Source: Hymenobacter aranciens
Lineage (GTDB): Bacteria > Bacteroidota > Bacteroidia > Cytophagales > Hymenobacteraceae
NCBI RefSeq assembly: GCF_030580865.1
Contig: NZ_JAUQSY010000010.1
Coordinates: forward strand, 124,001 to 188,000
Direction: 5' to 3'
Length of the DNA stretch: 64,000 nt
The notes under the pieces: generated by a model
The model's database searches: none
What the model saw: only the letters and a program-made list of their open reading frames with translations
What the model was told of the DNA's origin: nothing
Part shown: piece by piece, positions 8,002-16,638 of the stretch
Layout: each line of letters starts with the position of its first letter
Numbering within the stretch: position 1 is the stretch's first letter
Position numbers and translations under genes: made by a program

Positions 8002-11000
8002 ATGACTAAATATTACCGACAGACCGGGTTGGGGCTGATGCTGGCTTTCCTGCTGGCATTGGCTGGGGGGCAGAGTGCCCAGGCGCAGCAGCTGGTGTAT
8101 GGCAACGAGTGGATAGTGCCCGGCCAGCAATATTTTAAGCTGAAGCTGCCCCGTACGGGTCTTTACAAAATTGATTACCAATATCTGACAGCGGCTGGTA
8201 TTGCTGGGGTAGCGCCCCAAAACCTGCAGCTCTGGCGGCGTGGCCGCGAACTTGCCCGCTACGTGGGTGGCAACGCGCAGGTGCTGGATGCCACCACCTA
8301 CATCGAGTTTTTTGGCCAGCGCAACGACGGGCAGTTGGACCGCGACTTCTATAAGTCGCCCAATGACCTGGCCAACCCGCTGTACAGCTACTATACCGAT
8401 ACGGCCAGCTACTTCATAACCTGGGGAGTAGGGGCGGCGTCACGCCCCGGCCGGGCCATGACCGAGCCGGTAGCAGCGCCCGGCGCCTTGCATCCGCACC
8501 GCTTATATAATACCGCCAGGCTCATAAAGACTGGCTACTCTGATGGGCAATCCAATGAGGAGGATAAGTATAACTACACTCCCTGGTTTGATAAGGCCGA
8601 AGGCTATATATCAGGCTACGTTGGGGTGCTGACACCTGCGCAAGGCATTAGCGGACCGCTCAGCAATAACTACTACGATGTGGCAACCGACTCGCTAATG
8701 GCAAGCGTGCCGCTGACCAGCGGGCCTTTCCGGGTGCAGGTAAACCTGATAGGTAGCTCCATGACGGCCCACCGCACCGAAATTTCGGTAGTGGAGCCCG
8801 GTGGAACCATTCGGGTACTGGATACCATCAACTATCGGAACTACGATAAGGTGCGCCGCACGTTTGCCATCCGGCGCTCGGATATCAATAGCACGACTAA
8901 TCCTAATACCAACGCGAAGATTACCATTCGCTTTCGGGTGTACGACCCCAGCCTGGCGGGCCTACCGTACGACCGGTTTCGGATAGCCTATTACCGGATA
9001 ACGGTGCCGCAGACCAACCGCTGGTTTCCGAATAAGCGCCATGTGCTGTTTCAAAACGATTCGCTGCTCGCCGGTACGGCCACCTACGAAGTCGATTCTA
9101 TTCCGGCAGCGGTGCACGGCTACGATGTGACGGACCCTTACAATGTGCAGCGCATCACGGGGACGGCCGGGAGCACGGCGCGCAGCAAAGTATTCGTGTT
9201 TCCCAGCGCCACCAGCCAGCAAACGCGCTGGCTGCTGCTGTCCGGCGACCGGCCCTACGTGCCGCAGCCCGCACAGCGCGTCACCTTTCGCACCTTCAAT
9301 CCCTCTCAACCTAACTACATCATCGTGACCAGCCGGCTGTTGCAGGCTCCTGCTGCCAACGTGCCCAATGCGGCCCAGGCTTATGCCGACTACCGGGCTT
9401 CGGCCGCGGGCGGGGGTCATAATGTGCTGATGGTGAATAGTGAGGATTTGTACGACCAATTTCACTACGGTGAGAAATCGGCTCTGGCCGTGCGCCGGTT
9501 TGCCAAGCTTATTATGGATAATGCTGGTGGGCAGCAGAAAAACCTGCTGCTGCTGGGCAACGGGGTAATCTATTCGGTGAACGTTTATAACCGTCTTACC
9601 TACCGAAATGAATTTTATCGCAACATACCAGGCAATGCTACCTATGCCCGCGATTTAGTGCCGGTAAGCGGCCGGTCTACTTCGGATGCTTTTTTTACGG
9701 CTGACTGGCAGAACGATGATTACGTGGCCCGGATGCATACCGGCCGCGTGCCGGCCACCAACCCGCAGGAGGTGATGAACTACCTGCGCAAGGTGCAGCA
9801 GCACGATTCGCTGGGCATGGAGCCCTGGCGCAAAAATGTGCTGAACCTGGTAGGCGGCCAAACCGCAGGCGAAACCGGGATATTCAACGAATACATGACC
9901 GGTTACAAGAAACGCATTGAGCGACCGCTGTGGGGTGGCAGGGTGGTAAAAACCATCCAGCGGACAGCGCCACAGACTACTTCGGTTAATATCCAGAATG
10001 AGCTCAATGCCGGGCTGTCGCTGATTAATTACTTCGGCCACGGCTCCAACACCACGTTCGGCCTGCACATCGGCACGCCGGATGTGGTGATGAATAACTA
10101 TAGCAACGCCGGCCGCTACCCGATAATGTTTTTTAACGGGTGTAGCAGCACCTACACGGCGGCCGGTACCAACAGTTCGGATAATACCATCTTCGATAAG
10201 GATTACCGCACGTTTGCCGAGCTGTGGCTGCTATCGGCCAATAAAGGCGCCATTGGCCTGTTAGGGCAATCGGGCTTTAGCTATCCAGGCCCGTTGGATA
10301 CCGCGCAGGATACGGTGTTTTCGCTGTTACTCAACAATAATGCCTGGTATGGCAAGCCCGTAGCGCAGGTGTATGCCGAAGCGGTGCGCCGTTTGCAAAG
10401 GACGCAGTTGTTCCAGCCGGTAGACGGACGCGCCGTCGGGCCCGAGCAGCTGATGTGTACGATGTGGCTCGGCGACCCGGTGATAAGCTTGTATGCCCCG
10501 GCGCGGCCCGATTTCCAGACCAGCTCGGCGGCCTTGTCTATTGTGCCGCAGGCAGGCCAGCCGCCGGTATCGGCCTCTTCCAACCGCTTCGTGCTGAATA
10601 TCGGGGTGAAAAACCCTGGCAAGATTACGCGCGATACCCTGGAAGTGCGGGTGCGGCGCGTGCCTGGGATGGGCTCGCCCATTGATACGGTGTTTAAGTT
10701 CCGGCAGTCGTGGCTTCCCGATACGATATACACGGCCGTGCTGCGCAACCCGGCGGGTGTGAATGTGTTTGGCAGCAACCGCTTTGAAGTGATGCTGGAC
10801 CCGGCCAACCGCGTTCCGGAGCTGGATGAGAACAACAACACCGGTGAGCTCCTCTTCACCTTCCTGAAGCCCGGCGTGACGGCGCTGAGCCCGGCCGAAT
10901 TTGCCATTGTGGGCAGCCAGCGCCCCCATCTGGTGGCGCAAACCAACGACCCCAGCGGCACCCAACGGGTGTATGAGTACGAAGTAGATACGACGGCCGC

Positions 11001-13308
11001 CTTCACCAGCCCGGCGCCCATCCGGCAAACGGCTACCGTGACGGCCACGCTGACGCCCGATTGGCAGCCGACGTTGCCCGCCATTGCCGGGCGCGACAGC
11101 GTGGTGTGGTACTGGCGCGTGCGCTTCCAGACGCCCGCCGCCAACGAAACGGCGGAATGGACCGTCAGCTCGTTCCGCATCATTCAGAACAGCGCCGGCG
11201 GATGGTCGCAGAGCCACTATGCGCAGCTGCAGCGCAACCAGCGCCAGGGCGTGGAAATAGCCGCTCCCACTGGCCGCTGGCGCTTCGTGGATGAGTTTCA
11301 GGCCCTGACCCTGCGTACGCAGGGCGCCCCCACGCGCTCCGCCACGTTCACGACGGGCACCGGGCTTGGTATTATTGCCAACATCTCGACGCCCCCCAGC
11401 GTGCTGGACTGCGGCGCGAGCGCGCCCAACCTGCTGCTGGCCATCTACGACCAGCACACGCTGCAGCCCAAGCGGGTGAATTCGACCAGCTACCTCACCT
11501 GCGGGCAGGCGCCGCAGCAGTTCTATACGTTTGCCACCGACCCCGCCCCGCGGGTGCCCTCCGATACGCTTAACAACATCAACAACAGCGGCGCCCGTCA
11601 GAGCGACCTGCAGTCGTTGCTCAGCCAGGTAACCGAGGGCGACTATGTGGCGCTTATCAGCATGAACCGCGTGCGCTGGGCCGACCCCAGCCTGGCAGGC
11701 GTCAAGAATACGCTGGCAACCCTGCTGGGCTCGACGCTGGTAAACCAGCTGCAAAACGGCGACCCGCTGGCCGTGCTGTCGCGCAAGTATAATGCTGGCG
11801 GCCAGATGGTGCGTGAGCTAGGCCCCGACCTGCGAAATGGCAACATTCCCCGGGCTAACCAGACCATAACTATCGTGGACACGCTGAGCACGCCCAGCTT
11901 CCGTGGCAAGATTACCTCGACGCGCATCGGCCCGGCCCAGAACTGGGAAACCCTGCACCACTGGATAAAGAAGGAATCGACCACCAGCAGCTACAAGCTG
12001 CGCGTGATTGGCATTGATACGCTGGGCAATTCGACGGTGCTGCAGAGCAGCGTGCCGTCGTCGCGCTACCCGCTGAGCAATATTTCGGCCCGCACCTACC
12101 CGTACCTGGAGCTGGAGCTGGAGCTGCAGGACTCGACCAACCGCATGGCGCCGCAGCTCAAGGAGTGGTTTATCACCTACCGGGGCGTGCCCGAGGGCGT
12201 GGTGCGCCGCGACCTGGTGGCGGCCACTAACTACGATGCGGCCCGGCTGGCCACCATGGCGGCCGACAGCGGCTACATCCGCTTCCCGGTGGCATTCGAA
12301 AACGTGACCTCGCTCGACTTTTCCCCCGGGCTGCTGGCGAAAGTGGACGTGCGCGATGCCAGCGGCAACGGCAATACGGTGCTGGTAACCATTCCGGGCC
12401 AGCTCAAAGGCGATGCTACCACCACCTTCAATGTGAAAGTGCCGATGATTGGGCGCTTCGGGACATTTAACACCCGGGTGACGGTGAACCCGCAGCCCAA
12501 GCCGCAGCCCGAGCTGTACTACTTCAACAATGAGCTGGCGCTGGACGCCTTCACGGTGATTGACCGCAACCTGCCGCCCACCCTCGACGTGGCCTTCGAC
12601 GGGCGCCGCATTATGAGCGGCGAGCTGGTGTCGCCGCGGCCGGTTATCAGCATTCAGATGAACGACGAGGACCGGCTGCGCCACATCAGCAATGTGTCGT
12701 ACTTCACGGTGACCTTGCAGCGCGCTGGCCAGCCGGCCACTATCGTGGACCTGCGCTCGTCGGCGGTGCGCTTCACCACCGACACCACCAAGGGTAGCGT
12801 GGCCAGGCTGGAGTATCAGCCCGGCCTGAGTGCCCCGATGCCCGACGGCGTGTACACGTTGCGCGTGCAGGGCCGCGACCCCAGCAATGCCACCGCCGGC
12901 ATTGCCGGCAACGGCGATGCGCAGGACTACGAGGTGAAGTTTGAGGTGGTGAATGCCTCCACCATCACCAACGTGTTCCCGTACCCGAACCCGGTGACCA
13001 GCAAAGCCAAGTTCGTCTTCACCGTGACGGGGCAGGAGCTGCCGCGCAACATGAAAATCCAGATTATGACCATCGCGGGCCGTGTGGTGCGTGAGATTTT
13101 CATGAGCGAGCTGGGCCCGCTGCACATCGGCAACAACATCACCGAGTATGCCTGGGACGGCACCGACGAGTACGGCGACCGGCTGGCCAACGGCACCTAC
13201 CTCTACCGCGTGAGCCTCGACGACCCGCAGGACCAGTTCAGCCAGCGCCGCACGGTGGCCGATAAGGCCTTCAAGAACGACTGGGGCAAGCTGGTGCTGA
13301 TGCGGTAA
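8002..13308 (+). CDS. porU2: Giant T9SS sortase, gingipain (C25) family (PorU2-like)
   Basis: 1768 residues, far longer than P. gingivalis PorU (about 1150). A signal peptide (LGLMLAFLLALAGGQSAQAQ) is followed by a beta-rich region to about residue 420. A C25 caspase-like peptidase domain comes next, with the catalytic pair visible as YFGHGS (His680) and NGCS (Cys714). A long series of Ig/fibronectin-like domains follows, including CARDB-type motifs. The end resembles a FlgD-like or T9SS C-terminal domain (YPNPVTSKAKFVFT, AWDGTDEYGDRLANGTYLYRV). PorU removes the C-terminal signal of T9SS cargo and attaches the protein to A-LPS at the cell surface. The pairing with the upstream barrel supports a sortase role. 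A secreted C25 peptidase that is itself cargo is the alternative. Confidence 0.82.
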   Translation: MTKYYRQTGLGLMLAFLLALAGGQSAQAQQLVYGNEWIVPGQQYFKLKLPRTGLYKIDYQYLTAAGIAGVAPQNLQLWRRGRELARYVGGNAQVLDATTYIEFFGQRNDGQLDRDFYKSPNDLANPLYSYYTDTASYFITWGVGAASRPGRAMTEPVAAPGALHPHRLYNTARLIKTGYSDGQSNEEDKYNYTPWFDKAEGYISGYVGVLTPAQGISGPLSNNYYDVATDSLMASVPLTSGPFRVQVNLIGSSMTAHRTEISVVEPGGTIRVLDTINYRNYDKVRRTFAIRRSDINSTTNPNTNAKITIRFRVYDPSLAGLPYDRFRIAYYRITVPQTNRWFPNKRHVLFQNDSLLAGTATYEVDSIPAAVHGYDVTDPYNVQRITGTAGSTARSKVFVFPSATSQQTRWLLLSGDRPYVPQPAQRVTFRTFNPSQPNYIIVTSRLLQAPAANVPNAAQAYADYRASAAGGGHNVLMVNSEDLYDQFHYGEKSALAVRRFAKLIMDNAGGQQKNLLLLGNGVIYSVNVYNRLTYRNEFYRNIPGNATYARDLVPVSGRSTSDAFFTADWQNDDYVARMHTGRVPATNPQEVMNYLRKVQQHDSLGMEPWRKNVLNLVGGQTAGETGIFNEYMTGYKKRIERPLWGGRVVKTIQRTAPQTTSVNIQNELNAGLSLINYFGHGSNTTFGLHIGTPDVVMNNYSNAGRYPIMFFNGCSSTYTAAGTNSSDNTIFDKDYRTFAELWLLSANKGAIGLLGQSGFSYPGPLDTAQDTVFSLLLNNNAWYGKPVAQVYAEAVRRLQRTQLFQPVDGRAVGPEQLMCTMWLGDPVISLYAPARPDFQTSSAALSIVPQAGQPPVSASSNRFVLNIGVKNPGKITRDTLEVRVRRVPGMGSPIDTVFKFRQSWLPDTIYTAVLRNPAGVNVFGSNRFEVMLDPANRVPELDENNNTGELLFTFLKPGVTALSPAEFAIVGSQRPHLVAQTNDPSGTQRVYEYEVDTTAAFTSPAPIRQTATVTATLTPDWQPTLPAIAGRDSVVWYWRVRFQTPAANETAEWTVSSFRIIQNSAGGWSQSHYAQLQRNQRQGVEIAAPTGRWRFVDEFQALTLRTQGAPTRSATFTTGTGLGIIANISTPPSVLDCGASAPNLLLAIYDQHTLQPKRVNSTSYLTCGQAPQQFYTFATDPAPRVPSDTLNNINNSGARQSDLQSLLSQVTEGDYVALISMNRVRWADPSLAGVKNTLATLLGSTLVNQLQNGDPLAVLSRKYNAGGQMVRELGPDLRNGNIPRANQTITIVDTLSTPSFRGKITSTRIGPAQNWETLHHWIKKESTTSSYKLRVIGIDTLGNSTVLQSSVPSSRYPLSNISARTYPYLELELELQDSTNRMAPQLKEWFITYRGVPEGVVRRDLVAATNYDAARLATMAADSGYIRFPVAFENVTSLDFSPGLLAKVDVRDASGNGNTVLVTIPGQLKGDATTTFNVKVPMIGRFGTFNTRVTVNPQPKPQPELYYFNNELALDAFTVIDRNLPPTLDVAFDGRRIMSGELVSPRPVISIQMNDEDRLRHISNVSYFTVTLQRAGQPATIVDLRSSAVRFTTDTTKGSVARLEYQPGLSAPMPDGVYTLRVQGRDPSNATAGIAGNGDAQDYEVKFEVVNASTITNVFPYPNPVTSKAKFVFTVTGQELPRNMKIQIMTIAGRVVREIFMSELGPLHIGNNITEYAWDGTDEYGDRLANGTYLYRVSLDDPQDQFSQRRTVADKAFKNDWGKLVLMR

Positions 13309-13332
13309 GCAGAAGTAACGGCAGCTGACAAA

Positions 13333-13433
13333 AAAGAACGGTCATGCTGAACGCAGTGAAGCATCCTTTCACGTTGGAACGACTGGTTCTGGCGTGAGAG
13401 GATGCTTCACTGCGTTCAGCATGACCGTTCTTT
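13333..13433. repeat. Long hairpin, dispersed family 1, copy A
   Basis: Arms of about 40 bp (13333-13373 and 13394-13433) contain GTCATGCTGAACGCAGTGAA and its complement, with a 20-nt loop that itself holds a short GAAC/GTTC palindrome. It sits between the convergent porU2 and folA genes, so it may also act as a terminator. A second copy lies at 49983-50089. Confidence 0.85.
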
Positions 13434-13435
13434 AT

Positions 13436-13930
13436 CTACCGCCGCACCAGCTTCACGAAGCTGTACGCATAGTCATGCCGCTCGTCGGCCTCGTGGCGCT
13501 CGCGGGTTTCCTCGCGCCACTCGGTAGGGGAGAGGGGCGGAAAGGAGGCGTCGCCTTCCACGGCGTGGTGTACTTCGGTGAGGTACACCACATCGGCGGC
13601 AGGCAGGGCTTCGCGGTAGATTTCGCCGCCGCCGATGACGCACACCATCTCCGCATCGAGCTCGGCGGCGCGGGCCAGGGCGGCCCGCACCGAGGGCTGG
13701 GTTTCGCAGCCGGGGGCCTGCCAATCGGGCTGGCGCGTCACCACCAGGTTGGGGCGGCCGGGCAGGGCGCGGCCGATGCTGTCGTAGGTGCGGCGGCCCA
13801 TCACCACGGGGTGGCCCAGGGTGAGGGCTTTGAAGTGCTTGAGGTCGTTGGGCAGGCGCCAGGGCAGCTGGCCCTGGTGGCCGATGATGCCGTTGTCGGC
13901 CACGGCAACTACGAGTGCAATTTTGGTCAT
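13436..13930 (-). CDS. folA: Dihydrofolate reductase
   Basis: 164 residues, the normal length. It reduces dihydrofolate to tetrahydrofolate with NADPH. Visible family features are VAVADNGIIGHQGQLPWRLPNDLKHF (substrate pocket; the usual acidic residue is Asp in PNDLKHF), HPVVMGRRTYDSIGRALPGR (NADPH binding) and CVIGGGEIY. It lies on the same strand as fmt, which needs formyl-tetrahydrofolate-dependent formyl donors, but a large palindrome separates the two, so co-transcription is uncertain. Confidence 0.96.
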   Translation of the reverse strand: MTKIALVVAVADNGIIGHQGQLPWRLPNDLKHFKALTLGHPVVMGRRTYDSIGRALPGRPNLVVTRQPDWQAPGCETQPSVRAALARAAELDAEMVCVIGGGEIYREALPAADVVYLTEVHHAVEGDASFPPLSPTEWREETRERHEADERHDYAYSFVKLVRR

Positions 13931-13940
13931 TTAACAGTTG

Positions 13941-14036
13941 TCATTTAACAGTTAACAGTCGGCCAGCAGCCAGTAAGAAGGGTACAGATACGTTTATTAT
14001 TCAACAATCAATGGCCGACTGTTAACTGTTAAATGA
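13941..14036. repeat. 25-bp-stem palindrome between fmt and folA
   Basis: Arms 13941-13965 and 14012-14036 are perfect complements (TCATTTAACAGTTAACAGTC and onward to GGCCA) around a 46-nt loop. The right arm includes the last codons and stop of fmt (stop at 14022-14024), so the repeat has supplied the C-terminal residues SFNS. It belongs to the same style of AGTT-word palindrome as those at 39682, 50586 and 53295. Confidence 0.8.
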
Positions 14037-14963
14037 CTTCGTGCCGCGCAGGAATTCTTCCACACCCATGCGCTTTTTGCCCTCGGCCTGCACGTCAAGT
14101 AGGTCGAGCCAGCCGCTGGGGGTGGCTACGCGCAGGTACTTTTTGCCATCCGAATGCCAGGTGCCGGGCTCGGCGGGGGCTGCCTCAAAAGGCAGGGCAG
14201 CGGCGCGGAATACTTTGAGGGTGCGGCCGTCGGGCAGGGTGGCGAAGGCGGTGGGAATGGGCGCCAGGCCGCGCACGAGGTTCACCAGGGCGGCGGCGGG
14301 CTGCTGGAAATCGAGCCGGCCGGTTTCCTTGGTGAGCTTGGGGGCGGGGCGCAGGTCGGGGGTGTTGGGCTGGGGGGTGCTGGGGGCGGTGCCGGCTGCA
14401 ATGGCCTCCACCGAGCGGCGGGCCAGGGCGGCGCCGGCCACTTTCAGCTTGTCGTAGAGGCTGCCGAAGTCTTCGGTGGGTGCGATGGGGATTTTATCCT
14501 GCAGAATAAGGTCGCCGGTGTCGATTTCGTGGCGCAGGAAGAAGCTGCTCACGCCCGTTTCGGTATCGCCGTGGATGAGGGCCCAGTTGATGGGCGCCGC
14601 GCCCCGGTACTGCGGCAGCAGCGAGGCGTGGATGTTGATGGAGCCCAGCCGGGGCATGTTCCACACCGCCTCGGGCAGCATCCGGAAGGCCACCACCACC
14701 TGTAAATCGGCGGCGTAGGATTTCAATTCGGCCTGAAATTCGGGTGACTTCAGGTTGGTGGGCTGCAAAATGGGCAGCCCCGCCGCCTCGGCCGCCACCT
14801 TCACCGCCGAAGCCTGGAGCTGCCGGCCCCGGCCCGCCGGCCGGTCGGGCGCCGTCACCACGGCCACCACCTGCCCGCCCGGCCAGGCCAGCAAGCTTTC
14901 GAGGGTGGACACGGCAAAATCGGGGGTGCCCATGAAAATCAGGCGGAGCGGAGCGTTATTCAT
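14022..14963 (-). CDS. fmt: Methionyl-tRNA formyltransferase
   Basis: 313 residues from ATG 14963. It formylates initiator Met-tRNA using 10-formyl-tetrahydrofolate. Seen in order: LRLIFMGTPDFAVSTLESLL (Rossmann start), VTAPDRPAGRG, LPILQPTNLKSPEF, then the formyl-transferase core NIHASLLPQYRGAAPINWALIHGDTETGVS, in which Asn-x-His and the later Asp are catalytic, and a C-terminal OB-fold domain (TLKVFRAA...). The frame stays open upstream to 15149, but that part is translated tandem repeat and carries no family similarity. A TTTCTTTG box 4 nt before the ATG (14968-14975) resembles a -7 element. The C-terminus runs into a palindrome. Confidence 0.96.
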   Translation of the reverse strand: MNNAPLRLIFMGTPDFAVSTLESLLAWPGGQVVAVVTAPDRPAGRGRQLQASAVKVAAEAAGLPILQPTNLKSPEFQAELKSYAADLQVVVAFRMLPEAVWNMPRLGSINIHASLLPQYRGAAPINWALIHGDTETGVSSFFLRHEIDTGDLILQDKIPIAPTEDFGSLYDKLKVAGAALARRSVEAIAAGTAPSTPQPNTPDLRPAPKLTKETGRLDFQQPAAALVNLVRGLAPIPTAFATLPDGRTLKVFRAAALPFEAAPAEPGTWHSDGKKYLRVATPSGWLDLLDVQAEGKKRMGVEEFLRGTKSFNS

Positions 14964-14996
14964 GGGGCAAAGAAAACGCCGCCCGGCCGAACGGGC

Positions 14997-15212
14997 GGGG
15001 GATTCCTCAGTCGGGCGGAATTGAAATCCCGGCCGGCTGGGGAATCCCCAGTGCCCCGGAATTGCAATCCCGGACGGTTGGGGATTCCCCAGTGCCCCGG
15101 AATTGAAATCCCGGCCGGCTGGGGATTCCCCAGTGCTTCGGAATTGCAATCCCGGGCGGTTGGGGAATCCCCAATGCCTCGGAATTGCAATTCCGGCCCG
15201 GTGGGGAAGCCC
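14997..15212. repeat. 41-bp tandem repeat array upstream of fmt
   Basis: Five units start at 15017, 15058, 15099, 15140 and 15181, exactly 41 bp apart, preceded by a half unit at about 14997. Each unit has GGAATTGMAATCCCGG followed by GGGGATTCCCC, that is, two small palindromes. The array fills the whole gap between the stop codon of the DUF1343 gene and the fmt promoter region. Confidence 0.95.
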
Positions 15213-16442
15213 CTACTGCTCCGGGTAGAGCAGGTATTTCTTCCGCAATTCCTTAAACCGGCCCAGCCCGGGCTCCCAGCTGGCGCGGATTTCCGCCTCG
15301 GTCTTGCCGGCCACAACCTGCTGGCGCAGGCTGGCCGTGCCGGTCAGCTGCTCGAAGTATTTGCTGAAGAAGTTGGTCTTGTCGGTGCTCTGCTGGTAGA
15401 AGTCGATGAGGTATTTCAGCGTGAAGCCCTGGGGCTCGTCAGGCGCGGGCTGGTGCATGCTGAGGCCGTAGCAGCGCTGGCCGTTGAGCGGCGGGGTGGG
15501 CGAGCCCGCATTGGGGCGCGGGGTGAAGGAGTAGGGCCGGGTGTTGGGCTGGGTAGGCGCCCCGATGACCTCGAAGGGAAAATCGGTGCCGCGGCCCACG
15601 CTCACGTTGGTGCCCTCCAGCAGGCAGATGCTGGGGTAGAGCGCCACGGCGCGGGCAGTGGGCAGGTTGGGGGAGGGGCGCACCGGCAGGGCGTAGGGCA
15701 GGGCGTGGGTGTAGCCCGGCGCAAGCGGCACCACCGTCAGGCGGCATTGCCGGCCGCCGGCCAGCCACTTTTCGCCGTTCAGCATCTTCGCCAGCTCACC
15801 CACCGTGAGGCCGTGGACGATGGGCAGCGGGTCGAGCCCCACGAAGGATTTGTGGGCGGGCTCCATGATGGGACCATCGACTTCGGCGCCGTGGGGGTTG
15901 GGGCGGTCGAGCACCAGCACGGCCTTGTTTTGCTCGGCGGCGGCCTCCATCACGTAGTGCAGGGTGCTGATGAAGGTGTAGAAGCGGGCACCCACGTCCT
16001 GAATGTCGAACACGAGTACGTCCACGTCGGCCAGCATCTCGGGCGTGGGTTTTTTCGACTTGCCGTAGAGCGAGCGCACCGCCACGCCGCTGCGGGCGTC
16101 GCGCCCGTCCTTGATGGTGGCCCCGTCGGCCGCCTCGCCCCGAAAGCCGTGCTCGGGGGCGAAAATGGCCGTCACGTTGACGCCCCGGGCGCGCAGGGTG
16201 TCCACGAGGTGGGATTTGCCGACCAGAGAAGTTTGGTTGACAACCAGGCCCACGCGCTGGTTTTTAAGCTTCGGCAGGTACTCGGCCAGCCGCTCGGCGC
16301 CTACGGTGATGGTGGGGACGGCGACGGTAGCCGTCGGGGCAGCGGCTACGGTTGGCGCGGCGGGCTGGGTGGCGGGGGCGGTGGAGCAGGTTTGCAAAGC
16401 CAGGAAGAGGCTGGCCAGCAGGTTTATTTTTTCGGAGAGCAT
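15213..16442 (-). CDS. DUF1343 lipoprotein, NamZ-type exo-beta-N-acetylmuramidase family
   Basis: 409 residues with a lipoprotein-like leader (MLSEKINLLASLFLALQTCS, candidate lipidated Cys19) and an Ala/Pro/Thr-rich linker to about residue 45. The DUF1343 domain follows: RVGLVVNQTSLVGKSHLVDTL, IFAPEHGFRGEAADG, LYGKSKKPTPEML, VFDIQDVGARFYTFISTLHY and LDRPNPHGAEVDGPI are characteristic. Characterised members remove N-acetylmuramic acid from the ends of peptidoglycan chains, so a role in cell-wall turnover is likely. The dipeptide epimerase at 62,932 would act later in the same recycling route. Its own REP pair lies just upstream of the ATG. Confidence 0.85.
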   Translation of the reverse strand: MLSEKINLLASLFLALQTCSTAPATQPAAPTVAAAPTATVAVPTITVGAERLAEYLPKLKNQRVGLVVNQTSLVGKSHLVDTLRARGVNVTAIFAPEHGFRGEAADGATIKDGRDARSGVAVRSLYGKSKKPTPEMLADVDVLVFDIQDVGARFYTFISTLHYVMEAAAEQNKAVLVLDRPNPHGAEVDGPIMEPAHKSFVGLDPLPIVHGLTVGELAKMLNGEKWLAGGRQCRLTVVPLAPGYTHALPYALPVRPSPNLPTARAVALYPSICLLEGTNVSVGRGTDFPFEVIGAPTQPNTRPYSFTPRPNAGSPTPPLNGQRCYGLSMHQPAPDEPQGFTLKYLIDFYQQSTDKTNFFSKYFEQLTGTASLRQQVVAGKTEAEIRASWEPGLGRFKELRKKYLLYPEQ

Positions 16443-16467
16443 AATACTGCAAAGATGTGCGGTAGGT

Positions 16468-16506
16468 GTGGTAGTACGAATTCCCCGCAGGGGTTCGTAC
16501 TACCAC
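16468..16506. repeat. REP hairpin 1 (RAYT-associated type)
   Basis: A 39-bp palindrome beginning GTGGTAGTACGAATTCC and ending with its complement, with a short G/C loop. It pairs with the inverted copy at 16550-16588. The same sequence flanks the RAYT gene at 45266. Confidence 0.9.
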
Positions 16507-16549
16507 TCTGACGGTGTTATAACTGAAGCAATACTGCGCTAACGACAGA

Positions 16550-16588
16550 GTGGTAGTACGAACCGCTGCGCGGAATTCGTACTACCAC
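16550..16588. repeat. REP hairpin 2, inverted relative to hairpin 1
   Basis: GTGGTAGTACGAACCGCTGC and onward to the complementary end, 39 bp, in the opposite orientation to 16468-16506. The 43-nt spacer starts TCTG and ends GACAGA, similar to the spacer of the pair near the transposase, so this is a BIME-like unit that has moved as a pair. Confidence 0.9.
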
Positions 16589-16638
16589 GACATTCCCAAA
16601 CCCCGCCGCCCCCATTCTGCGTAGCTTTACGCCACCGC

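Noticed and set aside
10327..13125. Two long minus-strand frames (475 and 435 codons)
   Set aside because: Antisense to the PorU2-like gene; His/Arg/Gly-rich composition without motifs.
14964..15149. N-terminal extension of Fmt by 62 residues
   Set aside because: It is translated tandem repeat with a 41-bp period that changes frame, and it has no similarity to the family.
15021..16511. 496-codon plus-strand frame
   Set aside because: Antisense to the DUF1343 gene and begins in the 41-bp repeat array.
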